Under the pieces are notes generated by a model. That model saw only the letters and a list, made by a program, of their open reading frames with translations. It did not search any database and was not told where the DNA came from. A stretch of DNA of 61,910 nucleotides from NCBI RefSeq assembly GCF_000497445.1, contig NZ_CM002285.1, positions 7,103,546 to 7,165,455 on the forward strand, in the 5' to 3' direction. This document shows positions 36,364 to 46,426 of this stretch, piece after piece (the first letter of the stretch is position 1; each line of letters opens with the position of its first letter). Both the position numbers and the translations under genes were made by a program. This DNA comes from Streptomyces roseochromogenus subsp. oscitans DS 12.976. Lineage in GTDB: Bacteria; Actinomycetota; Actinomycetes; Streptomycetales; Streptomycetaceae.

Positions 36364-36407
36364 CACGAGCGACACCGATCGACACCGAGCCACACCGAGC
36401 GACAACG
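36364..36407 (+). repeat. Four ~10-bp tandem repeats (CACCGAGCGA-like)
   Basis: Four imperfect CACCGAGCGA units in tandem, ending ~25 bp before ATG 36429, in what should be the 5' untranslated leader. They are not complementary to each other, so spacing or protein binding rather than a hairpin would be affected. Confidence 0.75.
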
Positions 36408-36428
36408 ACAAGGAAGCGGACAGCCACG

Positions 36429-36668
36429 ATGACGGTTCCCCTGCCGACCGCGACGACCCGATGGCGCTGCACCCTGTGCGGCAACCTCACCCGGTTCGAC
36501 GTGACCCGTTCTTCGAAGGTCGTCGAGTACGTCCATCTCGATCTTGCCGGAGAGCCGAAGGTGGAGGAGCGCGAGGTGGTCAGTGAGACCATCGAGTCGG
36601 TGCGCTGCCGCTGGTGCAACGCGGTGGACCAGGTGGAACTCGTGGACAGGCCGGGTGCCGACTCCTGA
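36429..36668 (+). CDS. Small zinc-ribbon-like protein
   Basis: 79 aa, MTVPLPTATTRWRCTLCGNL. Two cysteine pairs, CTLC near residue 14 and CRWC near residue 60, look like a zinc-ribbon knuckle pair. Acidic middle. No enzymatic motif. It is followed 41 bp later by the NYN protein in the same direction, so the two probably form a unit and may share an RNA-related job (inference). Confidence 0.8.
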   Translation: MTVPLPTATTRWRCTLCGNLTRFDVTRSSKVVEYVHLDLAGEPKVEEREVVSETIESVRCRWCNAVDQVELVDRPGADS

Positions 36669-36709
36669 GCGGAGCGGCCCCGAAGAAGTGACGTAGTGGG
36701 GTGTGACGG

Positions 36710-38053
36710 ATGGTGGAGACCGCAGGCGGGGGGCCGGGCGACGGTACCGCTGAGGTGCTTGACCGTCCGCTGCCCGACGGCGTGCGCCGACGGGTCGTGC
36801 AGATCGTCTCGGACGGCTTCGGCGGCCTGACCGTGACGGAACTGCCCGCACAGCTGCGGCAGTACGCCCGGTTCGCCCCCAATCGCCGGGCGAAGTTCGC
36901 CGGTAATGCGATGGCGGCGGCGCTGGAGACCGATCCGCTGTTCCGGCAGCGGATCGGGGAGAAGCTCAGAGAGGCCCAGCCGGAACTCACCGGCGCCCTC
37001 GACTCCGGCTCCCCGCCCCCGGCCGCGGACCCGCTCGACGTGGCGGCCGCGGCCTACGTACTGCGCCCGGCGGGCTGGGTGAAGCTGGTCACCGCGGCCG
37101 GCGAGGAGGCCCAGCGCGCGGACGCCGAGCGCGCCGACGAGGAGAGCCGGGCCGAGCTGGAGCGGCTCCGCGCCGAGCTGGCCCAGGCCCGCGACCAGAC
37201 CCGCGCCGAGACCGAACGGCTGCGCGCGGAGCTGGAGTCGGCGAAGAAGGAAGCGGAATCGCTTCACCGTAAGCTGCGTGCGGCCCTCAGTGACGTAAAG
37301 CGGGGCGAGGCCGCACTGCGCAAGGCGCACGGCGAGATCGACGCCGTACGGGCCGAGGCGCAGACCCAGGTGTCGGCCGCCGAGAGCGAGTCCCGGCGGC
37401 TCAAGGCACGCCTGAGCGAAGCCGAGGGGGCCCTTGAGGCCGCCCGCCGGGCGGCGCGCGAGGGCCGCAGCGTGGAGGACATGCGGGTACGGCTGCTGCT
37501 GGACACCCTGCTGGACGCGACCCAGGGGCTGCGGCGCGAACTCGCCCTGCCGCCCGTGTCCGTGCGCCCCGCCGAGACCGTGGACGCGGTCGAACCGGGA
37601 CGAATGACACCGAAGGACATCGCTGCCCGCGCCCTGTCCGAAAACGATCCGGCCATCCTCGACCAGTTGCTCGCGCTGCCGCAGGCGCACCTGGTGGTCG
37701 ACGGCTACAACGTCACCAAGACCGGCTATCCGCAGATGCCGCTGGAGAAGCAGCGCCTGAGGCTGCTCGGCCAGCTCTCGGCGCTCGCCGCGCAGACCGG
37801 CGCCGAGGTGACGTGTGTCTTCGACGGCGCCGAACTGGCCGCGCCGGTGCTGCTCGCGCCCCCGCGCGGGGTGCGGGTGCTGTTCTCCAAGCCGGGTGTC
37901 ACGGCGGACGAGCTGATCCGCCAGCTCGTGCGCGCGGAGCCGCCGGGCCGTCCGGTCATCGTCGCCTCCACCGACCGAGAGGTGGCCGACGGGGTCGCCA
38001 AGGCGGGCGCCCGTCCGGTCGCGTCTGCGGTGCTTCTCAAGCGACTGTCCTGA
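36710..38053 (+). CDS. NYN-domain (YacP/Rae1-like) RNase-related protein with coiled coil
   Basis: 447 aa, ATG 36710. Residues ~20-120 form an N-terminal helical domain. Residues ~125-250 form a strongly charged coiled coil (ERADEESRAELERLRAELAQ). The C-terminal ~170 residues are a YacP-like NYN domain of the PIN-like fold: HLVVDGYNVTKTGYP, TCVFDGAEL, GVTADELIRQLV and VIVASTDREVADGV, with the conserved acidic residues. B. subtilis Rae1 cleaves mRNA in the ribosome A site; this larger actinobacterial form is untested as far as I know. Confidence 0.87.
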   Translation: MVETAGGGPGDGTAEVLDRPLPDGVRRRVVQIVSDGFGGLTVTELPAQLRQYARFAPNRRAKFAGNAMAAALETDPLFRQRIGEKLREAQPELTGALDSGSPPPAADPLDVAAAAYVLRPAGWVKLVTAAGEEAQRADAERADEESRAELERLRAELAQARDQTRAETERLRAELESAKKEAESLHRKLRAALSDVKRGEAALRKAHGEIDAVRAEAQTQVSAAESESRRLKARLSEAEGALEAARRAAREGRSVEDMRVRLLLDTLLDATQGLRRELALPPVSVRPAETVDAVEPGRMTPKDIAARALSENDPAILDQLLALPQAHLVVDGYNVTKTGYPQMPLEKQRLRLLGQLSALAAQTGAEVTCVFDGAELAAPVLLAPPRGVRVLFSKPGVTADELIRQLVRAEPPGRPVIVASTDREVADGVAKAGARPVASAVLLKRLS

Positions 38054-38182
38054 AGGTCCAACGGGCATGGGCAATGCCCGAATTAGCCGGATCGTCACGC
38101 AACGTAGCGTCAACCGCGCGTCACCGCATGTGGGTTGTGTGCAAAGAATGCTTTGTGTGATGGGATTTTTTAGTGTGAGGAT

Positions 38183-38212
38183 TTGAACTGATCACAGTCG
38201 GGTCACTAGGGT
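38183..38212 (+). promoter_or_regulatory. Candidate housekeeping promoter for the first NlpC/P60 gene
   Basis: TTGAAC (38183-38188), an 18-bp spacer, and TAGGGT (38207-38212), ~60 bp before the start. The surrounding 219-bp gap is notably AT-richer than its neighbours. I searched by eye for a ydaO-type c-di-AMP riboswitch here and did not find one. Confidence 0.5.
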
Positions 38213-38272
38213 CTGGCTCGAACCTCCGAACGGGTGATTGCTCACTCACTCACAAGAAGGAGTTCGTCCTCC

Positions 38273-39307
38273 GTGGCGTCCCACCGTCGACCCAAGCAGC
38301 AGAGTCGCGCCCGCGTGACCGTGCTGACCACCGCAGCAGCCGCGGCTGTCGTGCTGAGCGCGAACGCCGCCAACGCCGCGCCGAGCCAGAAGCTCAGCAA
38401 GGACCAGGTCAAGGCCAAGGTCGACGATCTCTACCAGCAGGCGGAGCAGGCCACCGAGAAGTATGACGGGGCCCAGGCGAAGCAGCAGAAGCTGCAGAAG
38501 GAAATATCCACCATCCAGGACAACGTCGCGCGAGGTCAGCAGGACCTCAACAAGCTGCGCGACGGCCTGGGTTCGCTGGCCACCTCGCAGTACCGCTCCG
38601 GTGGCATCGACCCCTCGGTCCAGCTCTTCCTGTCCTCCAACCCGGACGACTTCCTCGACAAGGCGTCCACGCTCGACCAGCTGAGCGCGCAGCAGGTCGA
38701 CGCGCTGAAGAAGATTCAGGACAAACAGCGCGAACTCGCCCAGGAGCGCGCCGAGGCCACCGAGAAGCTCAAGGACCTCTCCGCCACTCGCGCCCAGCTG
38801 GAGCAGAACAAGAAGGACATTCAGGGCAAGCTCGCCGATGCGCAGAAGCTGCTCAACTCCCTGACGGCCAAGGAGAAGCAGCAGCTGGCCGACGAGCAGC
38901 AGCGCGCCAACCGCTCCGCCAGCGCACGGGTCGACCTCGGCAACACGCCGCCCGCCTCCGGCCGTGCCGCGGCCGCCTTCTCGGCCGCCCAGTCGCAGAT
39001 CGGCAAGCCGTATGTCTACGGCGCCACCGGCACCGCCTCCTACGACTGCTCGGGCCTGACCTCCTGGGCCTACGCCCAGGCCGGCATCTCCATCCCGCGC
39101 ACCTCCCAGGAGCAGGCGACCATAGGGACCCGGATCGACTCGGTGAACGACCTGCAGGTCGGCGACCTGGTGTTCTTCTACGGCGACATCCACCACGTCG
39201 GTCTGTACGCCGGCAACGGTCAGGTGCTGCACGCCCCGCACACCGGTGCCGTGGTCCGCTACGAGGCGATGTCCGACATGCCGTTCCAGTTCGGCGTCCG
39301 GGTCTGA
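38273..39307 (+). CDS. Secreted NlpC/P60 cell-wall endopeptidase
   Basis: 344 aa from GTG 38273 (MASHRRPKQQSRARV), AAGGAG 11 bases upstream. Sec signal ending ANAANAAPS near residue 35. An N-terminal coiled coil (~40-220) is followed by the NlpC/P60 domain (~230-344). The catalytic Cys is in YDCSGLTSWAYAQAG and the His in IHHVGLYAGNGQ. RipA-like enzymes cut D-Glu-DAP bonds of peptidoglycan. The next gene is a paralogue with the same layout. Confidence 0.95.
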   Translation: MASHRRPKQQSRARVTVLTTAAAAAVVLSANAANAAPSQKLSKDQVKAKVDDLYQQAEQATEKYDGAQAKQQKLQKEISTIQDNVARGQQDLNKLRDGLGSLATSQYRSGGIDPSVQLFLSSNPDDFLDKASTLDQLSAQQVDALKKIQDKQRELAQERAEATEKLKDLSATRAQLEQNKKDIQGKLADAQKLLNSLTAKEKQQLADEQQRANRSASARVDLGNTPPASGRAAAAFSAAQSQIGKPYVYGATGTASYDCSGLTSWAYAQAGISIPRTSQEQATIGTRIDSVNDLQVGDLVFFYGDIHHVGLYAGNGQVLHAPHTGAVVRYEAMSDMPFQFGVRV

Positions 39308-39440
39308 CGCCCCCCGCGCAGCCCGGTCCCCGGTCCCCGGCACCCTCGCGAAACCCGCTCTGATACCCCCGCGGCTCCGTGAGAAACACTGCAACGGGGG
39401 CGCCCGAACGGGCGAATCCCGTGGACCGGAACTGACCCCA

Positions 39441-39474
39441 CGCCCCGCCAGTTACCTGCGTAACCGGCGGGGCG
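39441..39474 (+). terminator. Hairpin between the NlpC/P60 paralogues
   Basis: Arms CGCCCCGCC-A-GTTAC and GTAAC-C-GGCGGGGCG with one internal mismatch and a CTGC loop. It lies in the 304-bp gap 39308-39611, which otherwise shows only GC-rich imperfect repeats (CCCCGGCGCCGGGG around 39541). Confidence 0.75.
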
Positions 39475-39611
39475 TCACTGTGTGTTGCCACCGCGGTCTT
39501 TGGCCGCGGCCCTTCCGCCCGGCTACTGTCTGCCGCGTTTCCCCGGCGCCGGGGCCTCCCCGTCCCCAGGCGCCGGGGGAGCGGTCCGTGTCCGCCAGCA
39601 GAAGGACTGCC

Positions 39612-40640
39612 GTGGGGTCTCATCGCCGCCTTGCCTCGTCCGGGTTCGACCGGGGAGCCGCCGCCCTGTGCATGCTGTCGGCCGCGGCCGCCGCGCTCGG
39701 CGCCGTACCCGCGCACGCGGCCCCGCACAGCGACACCCGTGCCGAGGTGGACCGGCTCTACCAGGAGGCCGAGCAGGCGACCCAGGCCTTCGACAAGGCC
39801 CAGGAGCGGGCGGATGCGCTGCGCCACGAGGTGCAGGGCGCCCAGGACCTCATCGCCCGGCAGCAGCAGCACATCAACACCCTGCGTGAGCAACTCGGTT
39901 CGCTGGCCGGCGCCCAGTACCGCTCGGGCGCCATCGACCCGACCGTCGCGCTGCTCTTCTCCGCGGACCCCGCCGGCTATCTCGACAAGGCGACCACCCT
40001 CGACCGCATCAGCGTCCAGCAGGCGGGCCAGCTGCGGGAGTTGCAGTCGGCGCTGCGGGAGCTGGCCCAGCAGCGCGCGGAGACGGCCGGGAAGCTCGCC
40101 GCGCTGGACAAGAGCCGCAAGGCAGTGGCCGCGCACAAGCGGACCGTGGAGAAGAAGCTGGCCAAGGCCCGGCAACTGCTCAACGCGATGCCGGCCCACG
40201 ATCGCGCCGCATTCGACCGGGCCTCGCGCGACGACGGCTCCGGCCGCGTCGACCTGCCCGACCTGACCGGCGTCTTCGGCTCCGAAGCCCCCGACGCCCG
40301 CGCCGCCGCCGCGGTGGCCGCCGCCCGCTCCGCCCTCGGCCGCCCGTACGTGTGGGGCGCCAGCGGCCCCGCCGGCTTCGACTGCTCGGGCCTGATGCAG
40401 TGGTCGTACGCGCACGCCGGGATGGAGCTGCCGCGCACCTCGCAGGAGCAGCGCTTCGCCGGCCGGCAGATCCCGCTCTCCGCGGCCCGCCCCGGCGACC
40501 TGGTGGTCTACCGCTCCGACGCCAGCCATGTGGGGATGTACGTGGGCAACGGCCAGGTCATCCACGCGCCCTATCCGGGAGCGGCGGTGCGCTACGACCC
40601 GGTCGGGATGATGCCGATCTCGTCGGTCACCCGGCCCTGA
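39612..40640 (+). CDS. Secreted NlpC/P60 cell-wall endopeptidase, paralogue of the preceding gene
   Basis: 342 aa. GTG 39612 is chosen: AGAAGGA lies six bases upstream and MGSHRRLASSGF matches the paralogue's MASHRRPKQQ; GTG 39588 is possible. Signal ends VPAHAAPHS. Coiled coil ~35-215, then NlpC/P60: FDCSGLMQWSYAHAG (Cys) and ASHVGMYVGNGQ (His). The two paralogues share length, the EAEQAT and LREQLGSLAGAQYRSGAIDP blocks, and C-terminal pattern, pointing to tandem gene duplication. Confidence 0.95.
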   Translation: MGSHRRLASSGFDRGAAALCMLSAAAAALGAVPAHAAPHSDTRAEVDRLYQEAEQATQAFDKAQERADALRHEVQGAQDLIARQQQHINTLREQLGSLAGAQYRSGAIDPTVALLFSADPAGYLDKATTLDRISVQQAGQLRELQSALRELAQQRAETAGKLAALDKSRKAVAAHKRTVEKKLAKARQLLNAMPAHDRAAFDRASRDDGSGRVDLPDLTGVFGSEAPDARAAAAVAAARSALGRPYVWGASGPAGFDCSGLMQWSYAHAGMELPRTSQEQRFAGRQIPLSAARPGDLVVYRSDASHVGMYVGNGQVIHAPYPGAAVRYDPVGMMPISSVTRP

Positions 40641-40660
40641 TCGCGCCGCTCGCCGTCAGG

Positions 40661-40755
40661 ACCTGTGTGACAATGCCCGTCGTCCGCCCGGAGGGCGGGG
40701 CTGGGGGTACCTCCCACGCCCTTGAGGCAGTGGGGGAGGGAATTGTCACACAGGT
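40661..40755. repeat. 95-bp MITE-like inverted-repeat element B
   Basis: Perfect 14-bp arms ACCTGTGTGACAAT (40661-40674) and ATTGTCACACAGGT (40742-40755). Between them is the GGGGGT...GTGGGGGAG hairpin (40703-40738) seen in element A. The right arm ends 10 bases before the preferred start of the metallopeptidase gene, so it forms that gene's leader. Confidence 0.75.
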
Positions 40756-40765
40756 GGATCGGGAA

Positions 40766-41950
40766 GTGGCTGGTCGCAGACGGGCGTGGAGTATCGGAGC
40801 CGTGGGGCTCGGGCTGCTGCTGCCCCTGGCCGGGTGCGGCGGCGCGCCGGCCGACTCCGCCCGCACCGAGGTGCAGCACCTGCTCGACCGGCGCTCCGCC
40901 GCCCTCCTGGACCACGACGAGACGGCGTACGGGGTGACGGGCACCCGTACCGAGTACACCCGGCTGCGCGCCCTCCCGCTGGCCTCCTGGACCTACCGCG
41001 TCACCGACGTACGCACCAGCTCCTCCGGCGCCACCGCCGACGCCGACCTGAGCTACCGCGTCGCCGGGTACGACCGGGCCCCGGTCGACGCCCGCCGCAC
41101 CCTCACCCTCGGCCGCACCGCCGACGGGGGGTGGTACGTGAGTTCCGACAAGCCCGCCGAGCAGGCCGGGCAGCAGCTGTGGGACCAGGGCCCGGTGACC
41201 GCCGTCGAGGGCGCGCACAGCCTGGTGCTGGGCACCGGCCGGACCGCCGCCGGGCTGCGCCGGTACGCCACACTGGCCGACCATGCCGTCCCGGCCGTCT
41301 CCCGGGCCTGGGGGACCCACTGGAGCCGCCATGTCGTCGTCCTTGTCCCGCGCTCCCTGGCGGACATGGCGCGACTGCTCGGCTCGTCCGCCGCGAACTA
41401 CCGCGGTATCGCCGCCGTCACCACCGGTGAGGTGGGCGGATCCGGCCAGGCGCCCGCGGACCGGGTGGTCGTCAACCCGGAGGCGTACGCCGTCCTGGGC
41501 GACCTCGGCAAGCAGGTGGTGCTGACCCACGAGACCACCCATGTGGCCACCCGCGCGGACACCACCGCCGCGACCCCGCTGTGGCTCTCCGAGGGCTACG
41601 CGGACTGGGTCGGCTACCTCGACACCGGCCGCACCCCCACCGAGGCCGCGCCGGAGCTGACCCGCGCCGTCCGGGACGGCCACACCCCGACCGCGCTCCC
41701 CACCGACAAGGACTTCGGCTTCACCAGCGACCCCACCGAGCTGGCCCAGGCCTACGAAGGCGGCTGGCTGGCCTGCCGGATGATCGCCGACCACTGGGGC
41801 ACGGCCCGGCTCGACGCCTTCTACCGCGCAGTCGGCGCCCACGAGCAGCGGGCGGGCGCGGTCGAGGACGCGCTGAAGAAGGTCCTCGGCACCACGGCGG
41901 GGGCGTTCACCGAGCGCTGGCGGGAGTACGTCAGGACGCAGCTCGCCTGA
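40766..41950 (+). CDS. Lipoprotein with HExxH metallopeptidase-like domain
   Basis: 394 aa from GTG 40766 (GTG 40754 is in frame but inside the repeat arm). Lipoprotein signal ending LAGC near residue 24. An NTF2-like segment of ~130 residues (ARTEVQHLLDRRSAALLDHD) precedes a peptidase-like domain with HETTH at about 255 and WLSEGYADWVGYL ~27 residues on, giving a HExxH...E gluzincin pattern. Probable extracytoplasmic zinc peptidase; substrate unknown. Convergent with the GT87 gene, gap 25 bp, no terminator seen. Confidence 0.8.
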   Translation: MAGRRRAWSIGAVGLGLLLPLAGCGGAPADSARTEVQHLLDRRSAALLDHDETAYGVTGTRTEYTRLRALPLASWTYRVTDVRTSSSGATADADLSYRVAGYDRAPVDARRTLTLGRTADGGWYVSSDKPAEQAGQQLWDQGPVTAVEGAHSLVLGTGRTAAGLRRYATLADHAVPAVSRAWGTHWSRHVVVLVPRSLADMARLLGSSAANYRGIAAVTTGEVGGSGQAPADRVVVNPEAYAVLGDLGKQVVLTHETTHVATRADTTAATPLWLSEGYADWVGYLDTGRTPTEAAPELTRAVRDGHTPTALPTDKDFGFTSDPTELAQAYEGGWLACRMIADHWGTARLDAFYRAVGAHEQRAGAVEDALKKVLGTTAGAFTERWREYVRTQLA

Positions 41951-41975
41951 ACGCCGGGGGCGGATCACGGGAAGA

Positions 41976-43208
41976 TCAGGGGGAGACCGGGGCCTTGCGG
42001 CGCCGGGACGGCTGCGGCAGCGGCGCGGCGGGAGCCGGGGGCACGGTCGAGCGCCACAGCCGGCGGGCCGCCGTCAGCGAGGCCGCGACCAGCAGGCCGT
42101 TGCGCACCGCCAGCAGCAGAACGCCGTACCGGTCGCTCGTCACCACGTGCGCGAAGCCGAACGGGAACTCCAGGACTGTCGCGAAGGCCGCGGCCACCAC
42201 CATCAGCGCGGGCGCCCCCATCCGGCTGGCCCGGTACGACACACAGACCGCGGCCAGTCCGACCAGCCACACCAGGTACTGCGGGCTGATCACCCGGCTG
42301 GTGACCGTGAACATCAGGACGGCGGTGAAGGCCGCCTCCGCGAGCGTGTGCGGCGCCCTGCGGGCAGCGCGCAGCCGCCACAGCAGCAGCCAGCCGAACG
42401 CGGCTCCGGTCAGCGCCAGCGCCGCCGTACTGACCAGGTTCACATGCGGGCCCAGGAACTCGACCGATCCGTAGTTCAGCAGCACTTGTCCCTGCCAGCC
42501 GAAGTGCCGGGCCACATGGAAGACCAGGGCGCCCAGCGACTCCACCTCGGTGCCCCGGTCCCGCTGGAAGGTCAGAAAGGCGAAGGCACCCGGCATGGAC
42601 ACCGCGAACAGCGCCGCGATCCCGGACGCCGTCACCGCCGCCGACACCCACGCCCGCCGCCGGAAGCAGCCCACCAGCAGCAGCGCCGGCCACACCTTCA
42701 GCAGCGCCCCCAGCGCGGTCAGCGCTCCCATCACCCGCGGATGCCGGACCCCGGCGACCAGCGCCGCCACGGCCACCGCGGTCACCATCACGTCGTAGCG
42801 GGCGTACACCGTCGGGCCGAGCAGCGGCACGCCCGCCACCCACACCCAGGCGCCGCGCAGGGACCGGTCGGGGCGCCGGCCCGGATACACCAGCAGTGCC
42901 ATGACGGCCACGTCCGCGAGGAACGCCAGCAGGAAGAAGGCGTGTGCGTACGACAGGAAGGGCAGGGCGGCGGGGGAGAGGATCGCGAGGGCGGCGGCCG
43001 GCGGGTACTGCCAGGTCACGTCGTCCAGCGGAAACGTTCCCTGGCGCAGCACCTCGTACCAGCCCCGGTAGATCACCGACACATCGGACGTGACGTCCAG
43101 GTCCGAGAAGGCGTACACCCCGAAGACGAACAGCAGCAGCACCGCACGGGTGACGACCCAGGTCGCGAGCAGCCATGCCAGGGACCGCCCGGCGCCTTTG
43201 GTCTCCAC
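41976..43208 (-). CDS. Polyprenol-phosphate-mannose-dependent mannosyltransferase-like (GT87/DUF2029)
   Basis: 410 aa from GTG 43206-43208, AAGGGG five bases upstream. About ten membrane helices. An acidic/aromatic first loop (DLDVTSDVSVIYRGWYEVLR, then TFPLDDVTWQYPPAA) and YARYDVMVTA match the GT-C mannosyltransferases of the DUF2029 family. These use lipid-linked mannose to extend glycolipids or lipoarabinomannan outside the membrane. It is divergent from a PimB-like gene, so both may act in phosphatidylinositol-mannoside metabolism. Confidence 0.85.
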   Translation of the reverse strand: METKGAGRSLAWLLATWVVTRAVLLLFVFGVYAFSDLDVTSDVSVIYRGWYEVLRQGTFPLDDVTWQYPPAAALAILSPAALPFLSYAHAFFLLAFLADVAVMALLVYPGRRPDRSLRGAWVWVAGVPLLGPTVYARYDVMVTAVAVAALVAGVRHPRVMGALTALGALLKVWPALLLVGCFRRRAWVSAAVTASGIAALFAVSMPGAFAFLTFQRDRGTEVESLGALVFHVARHFGWQGQVLLNYGSVEFLGPHVNLVSTAALALTGAAFGWLLLWRLRAARRAPHTLAEAAFTAVLMFTVTSRVISPQYLVWLVGLAAVCVSYRASRMGAPALMVVAAAFATVLEFPFGFAHVVTSDRYGVLLLAVRNGLLVAASLTAARRLWRSTVPPAPAAPLPQPSRRRKAPVSP

Positions 43209-43235
43209 GTGATCCCCTTGCCGTTCGATGCCCGC

Positions 43236-43271
43236 TTCGGTGTTCGCTTCGCTGTTCGCTTCGGTGTCCGT
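43236..43271. repeat. Short tandem repeat in front of the GT87 gene
   Basis: Three tandem ~12-bp units resembling TGTTCGCTTCGG, 28 bp upstream of the GT87 start and inside the 205-bp divergent region to pimB. Read in the GT87 frame they would give repeated E-A-N tripeptides, but no start codon precedes them. Confidence 0.7.
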
Positions 43272-43413
43272 TTTCGCGTGACCATGATGTCCTGACCGGC
43301 TGTGCCCCTGCCACAGACCCGGCCGCGCCCGGTCACGGACGCCCCATTCGGTCCGGCCGGCCGGAGCCCGCCCCACCCGGTCGACGAGAGCCCGTTAGGT
43401 AGGGTCGGCGGCG

Positions 43414-44556
43414 ATGCACAAGACCCTGATCGTGACCAACGACTTCCCGCCCCGGCCGGGCGGTATCCAGGCGTTCCTGCACAACATGGCGCTCCGCCTG
43501 GACCCCGGCCGGCTGGTCGTCTACGCCTCCACCTGGAAGCGCGGCCGGGAGGGCACCGAGGCCACGGCCGCCTTCGACGCCGAGCAGCCCTTCACCGTCG
43601 TACGCGATCGTACGACCATGCTGCTGCCCACCCCGCAGGTGACCCGGCGGGCGGTCGGGCTGCTGCGCGAGCACGGGTGCACCTCCGTGTGGTTCGGCGC
43701 GGCGGCCCCGCTCGGCCTCATGGCCCCGGCCCTGCGCAAGGCCGGCGCCGAGCGGCTGGTGGCCACCACCCACGGCCACGAGGCCGGCTGGGCCCAGCTG
43801 CCCGCAGCCCGGCAGCTGCTGCGCCGGATCGGTGAATCGACGGACACGATCACCTATCTGGGTGAGTACACCCGCTCCCGTATCGCCACCGCGCTCACCC
43901 CGGCGGCGGCCGCGCGCATGGTCCAGCTGCCGCCCGGCGTCGACGAGAAGACCTTCCACCCCGGTTCCGGCGGCGACGAGGTCCGCGCCCGCCTCGGCCT
44001 CACCGACCGCCCGGTCGTGGTCTGTGTCTCCCGGCTGGTCCCGCGCAAGGGCCAGGACACCCTGATCCAGGCCATGCCCCGCATCCTCGCGGCCGAGCCC
44101 GACACCGTCCTGCTCATCGTCGGCGGCGGCCCCTACGAGCGGGACCTGCGGCGTATGGCCACGGAGACCGGTGTGGGCGATTCCGTCCGCTTCACCGGCG
44201 CCGTCCCCTGGTCCGAGCTGCCGGCCCACTACGGCGCGGGCGACGTCTTCGCGATGCCCTGCCGGACGCGGCGAGGCGGTCTGGACGTGGAGGGCCTGGG
44301 CATCGTCTACCTGGAGGCGTCGGCCACCGGGCTCCCGGTCATTGCCGGCGACTCCGGCGGCGCCCCCGACGCCGTCCTGGACGGCGAGACCGGCTGGGTG
44401 GTCAGGGGAGGCGACCCGGCCGAGGCCGCCGCCCGCATCGTCCCCTTGCTGGCCGCCCCCGAGCTGCGCCGGAGGATGGGCGAGCGGGGCCGCCAGTGGG
44501 TGGAAGAGACATGGCGCTGGGACCTGCTCGCCGAGAAACTGAAAGACTTGCTGTAG
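43414..44556 (+). CDS. PimB-like GT4 mannosyltransferase
   Basis: 380 aa, ATG 43414. GT-B fold: NDFPPRPGGIQAFLHNMALR at the N-terminus, THGHEAGWAQLPAARQ, the donor-site VSRLVPRKGQDTLIQAMP, and EGLGIVYLEASATGLPVIAG with the EX7E motif. Closest to actinobacterial PimB, which adds the second mannose to phosphatidylinositol mannoside with GDP-mannose. Relatives with other glycolipid acceptors exist. Confidence 0.88.
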   Translation: MHKTLIVTNDFPPRPGGIQAFLHNMALRLDPGRLVVYASTWKRGREGTEATAAFDAEQPFTVVRDRTTMLLPTPQVTRRAVGLLREHGCTSVWFGAAAPLGLMAPALRKAGAERLVATTHGHEAGWAQLPAARQLLRRIGESTDTITYLGEYTRSRIATALTPAAAARMVQLPPGVDEKTFHPGSGGDEVRARLGLTDRPVVVCVSRLVPRKGQDTLIQAMPRILAAEPDTVLLIVGGGPYERDLRRMATETGVGDSVRFTGAVPWSELPAHYGAGDVFAMPCRTRRGGLDVEGLGIVYLEASATGLPVIAGDSGGAPDAVLDGETGWVVRGGDPAEAAARIVPLLAAPELRRRMGERGRQWVEETWRWDLLAEKLKDLL

Positions 44557-44567
44557 GGCAAACGCCG

Positions 44568-44664
44568 CCAAGGGGCGCGGGGCCGTGTCTGATATGCGGC
44601 TACCGCCGCGATGGGGGTCCCCCCGCTCGAGCGCAGTCGAGAGTGGGGGAGCGACAAGCCACAT
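44568..44664 (+). repeat. Composite intergenic repeat, forward copy
   Basis: Runs CCAAGGGGCGCGGGGC, then a GCGGCTACCGCCGC core, then GGGGGTCCCCC and a CTCGAGCGCAGTCGAG hairpin, then GTGGGGGAGCGAC and AGCCAC. The same block order occurs in reverse at 54797-54895. Lies between pimB-like and cholesterol oxidase genes. Confidence 0.8.
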
Positions 44665-44748
44665 CGGACCCGCACTCGCCGTCGAAGCGCACCTGGCACC
44701 CCAGAAGGCGCCCTTGCTCCCGGCGGACCTCTTGGCGGAACCCCGTAA

Positions 44749-46404
<1,656 letters not shown>

Positions 46405-46426
46405 GCCAACTGCCGTACGTGGCCCG

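Noticed and set aside
38054..38272. Possible c-di-AMP (ydaO) riboswitch before the NlpC/P60 gene
   Set aside because: This class often precedes actinomycete cell-wall hydrolases, but I could not find its conserved core here.
43209..43283. Upstream extension of the GT87 protein through EAN repeats
   Set aside because: Frame is open, but there is no start codon or ribosome site; the pattern follows from the DNA tandem repeat.
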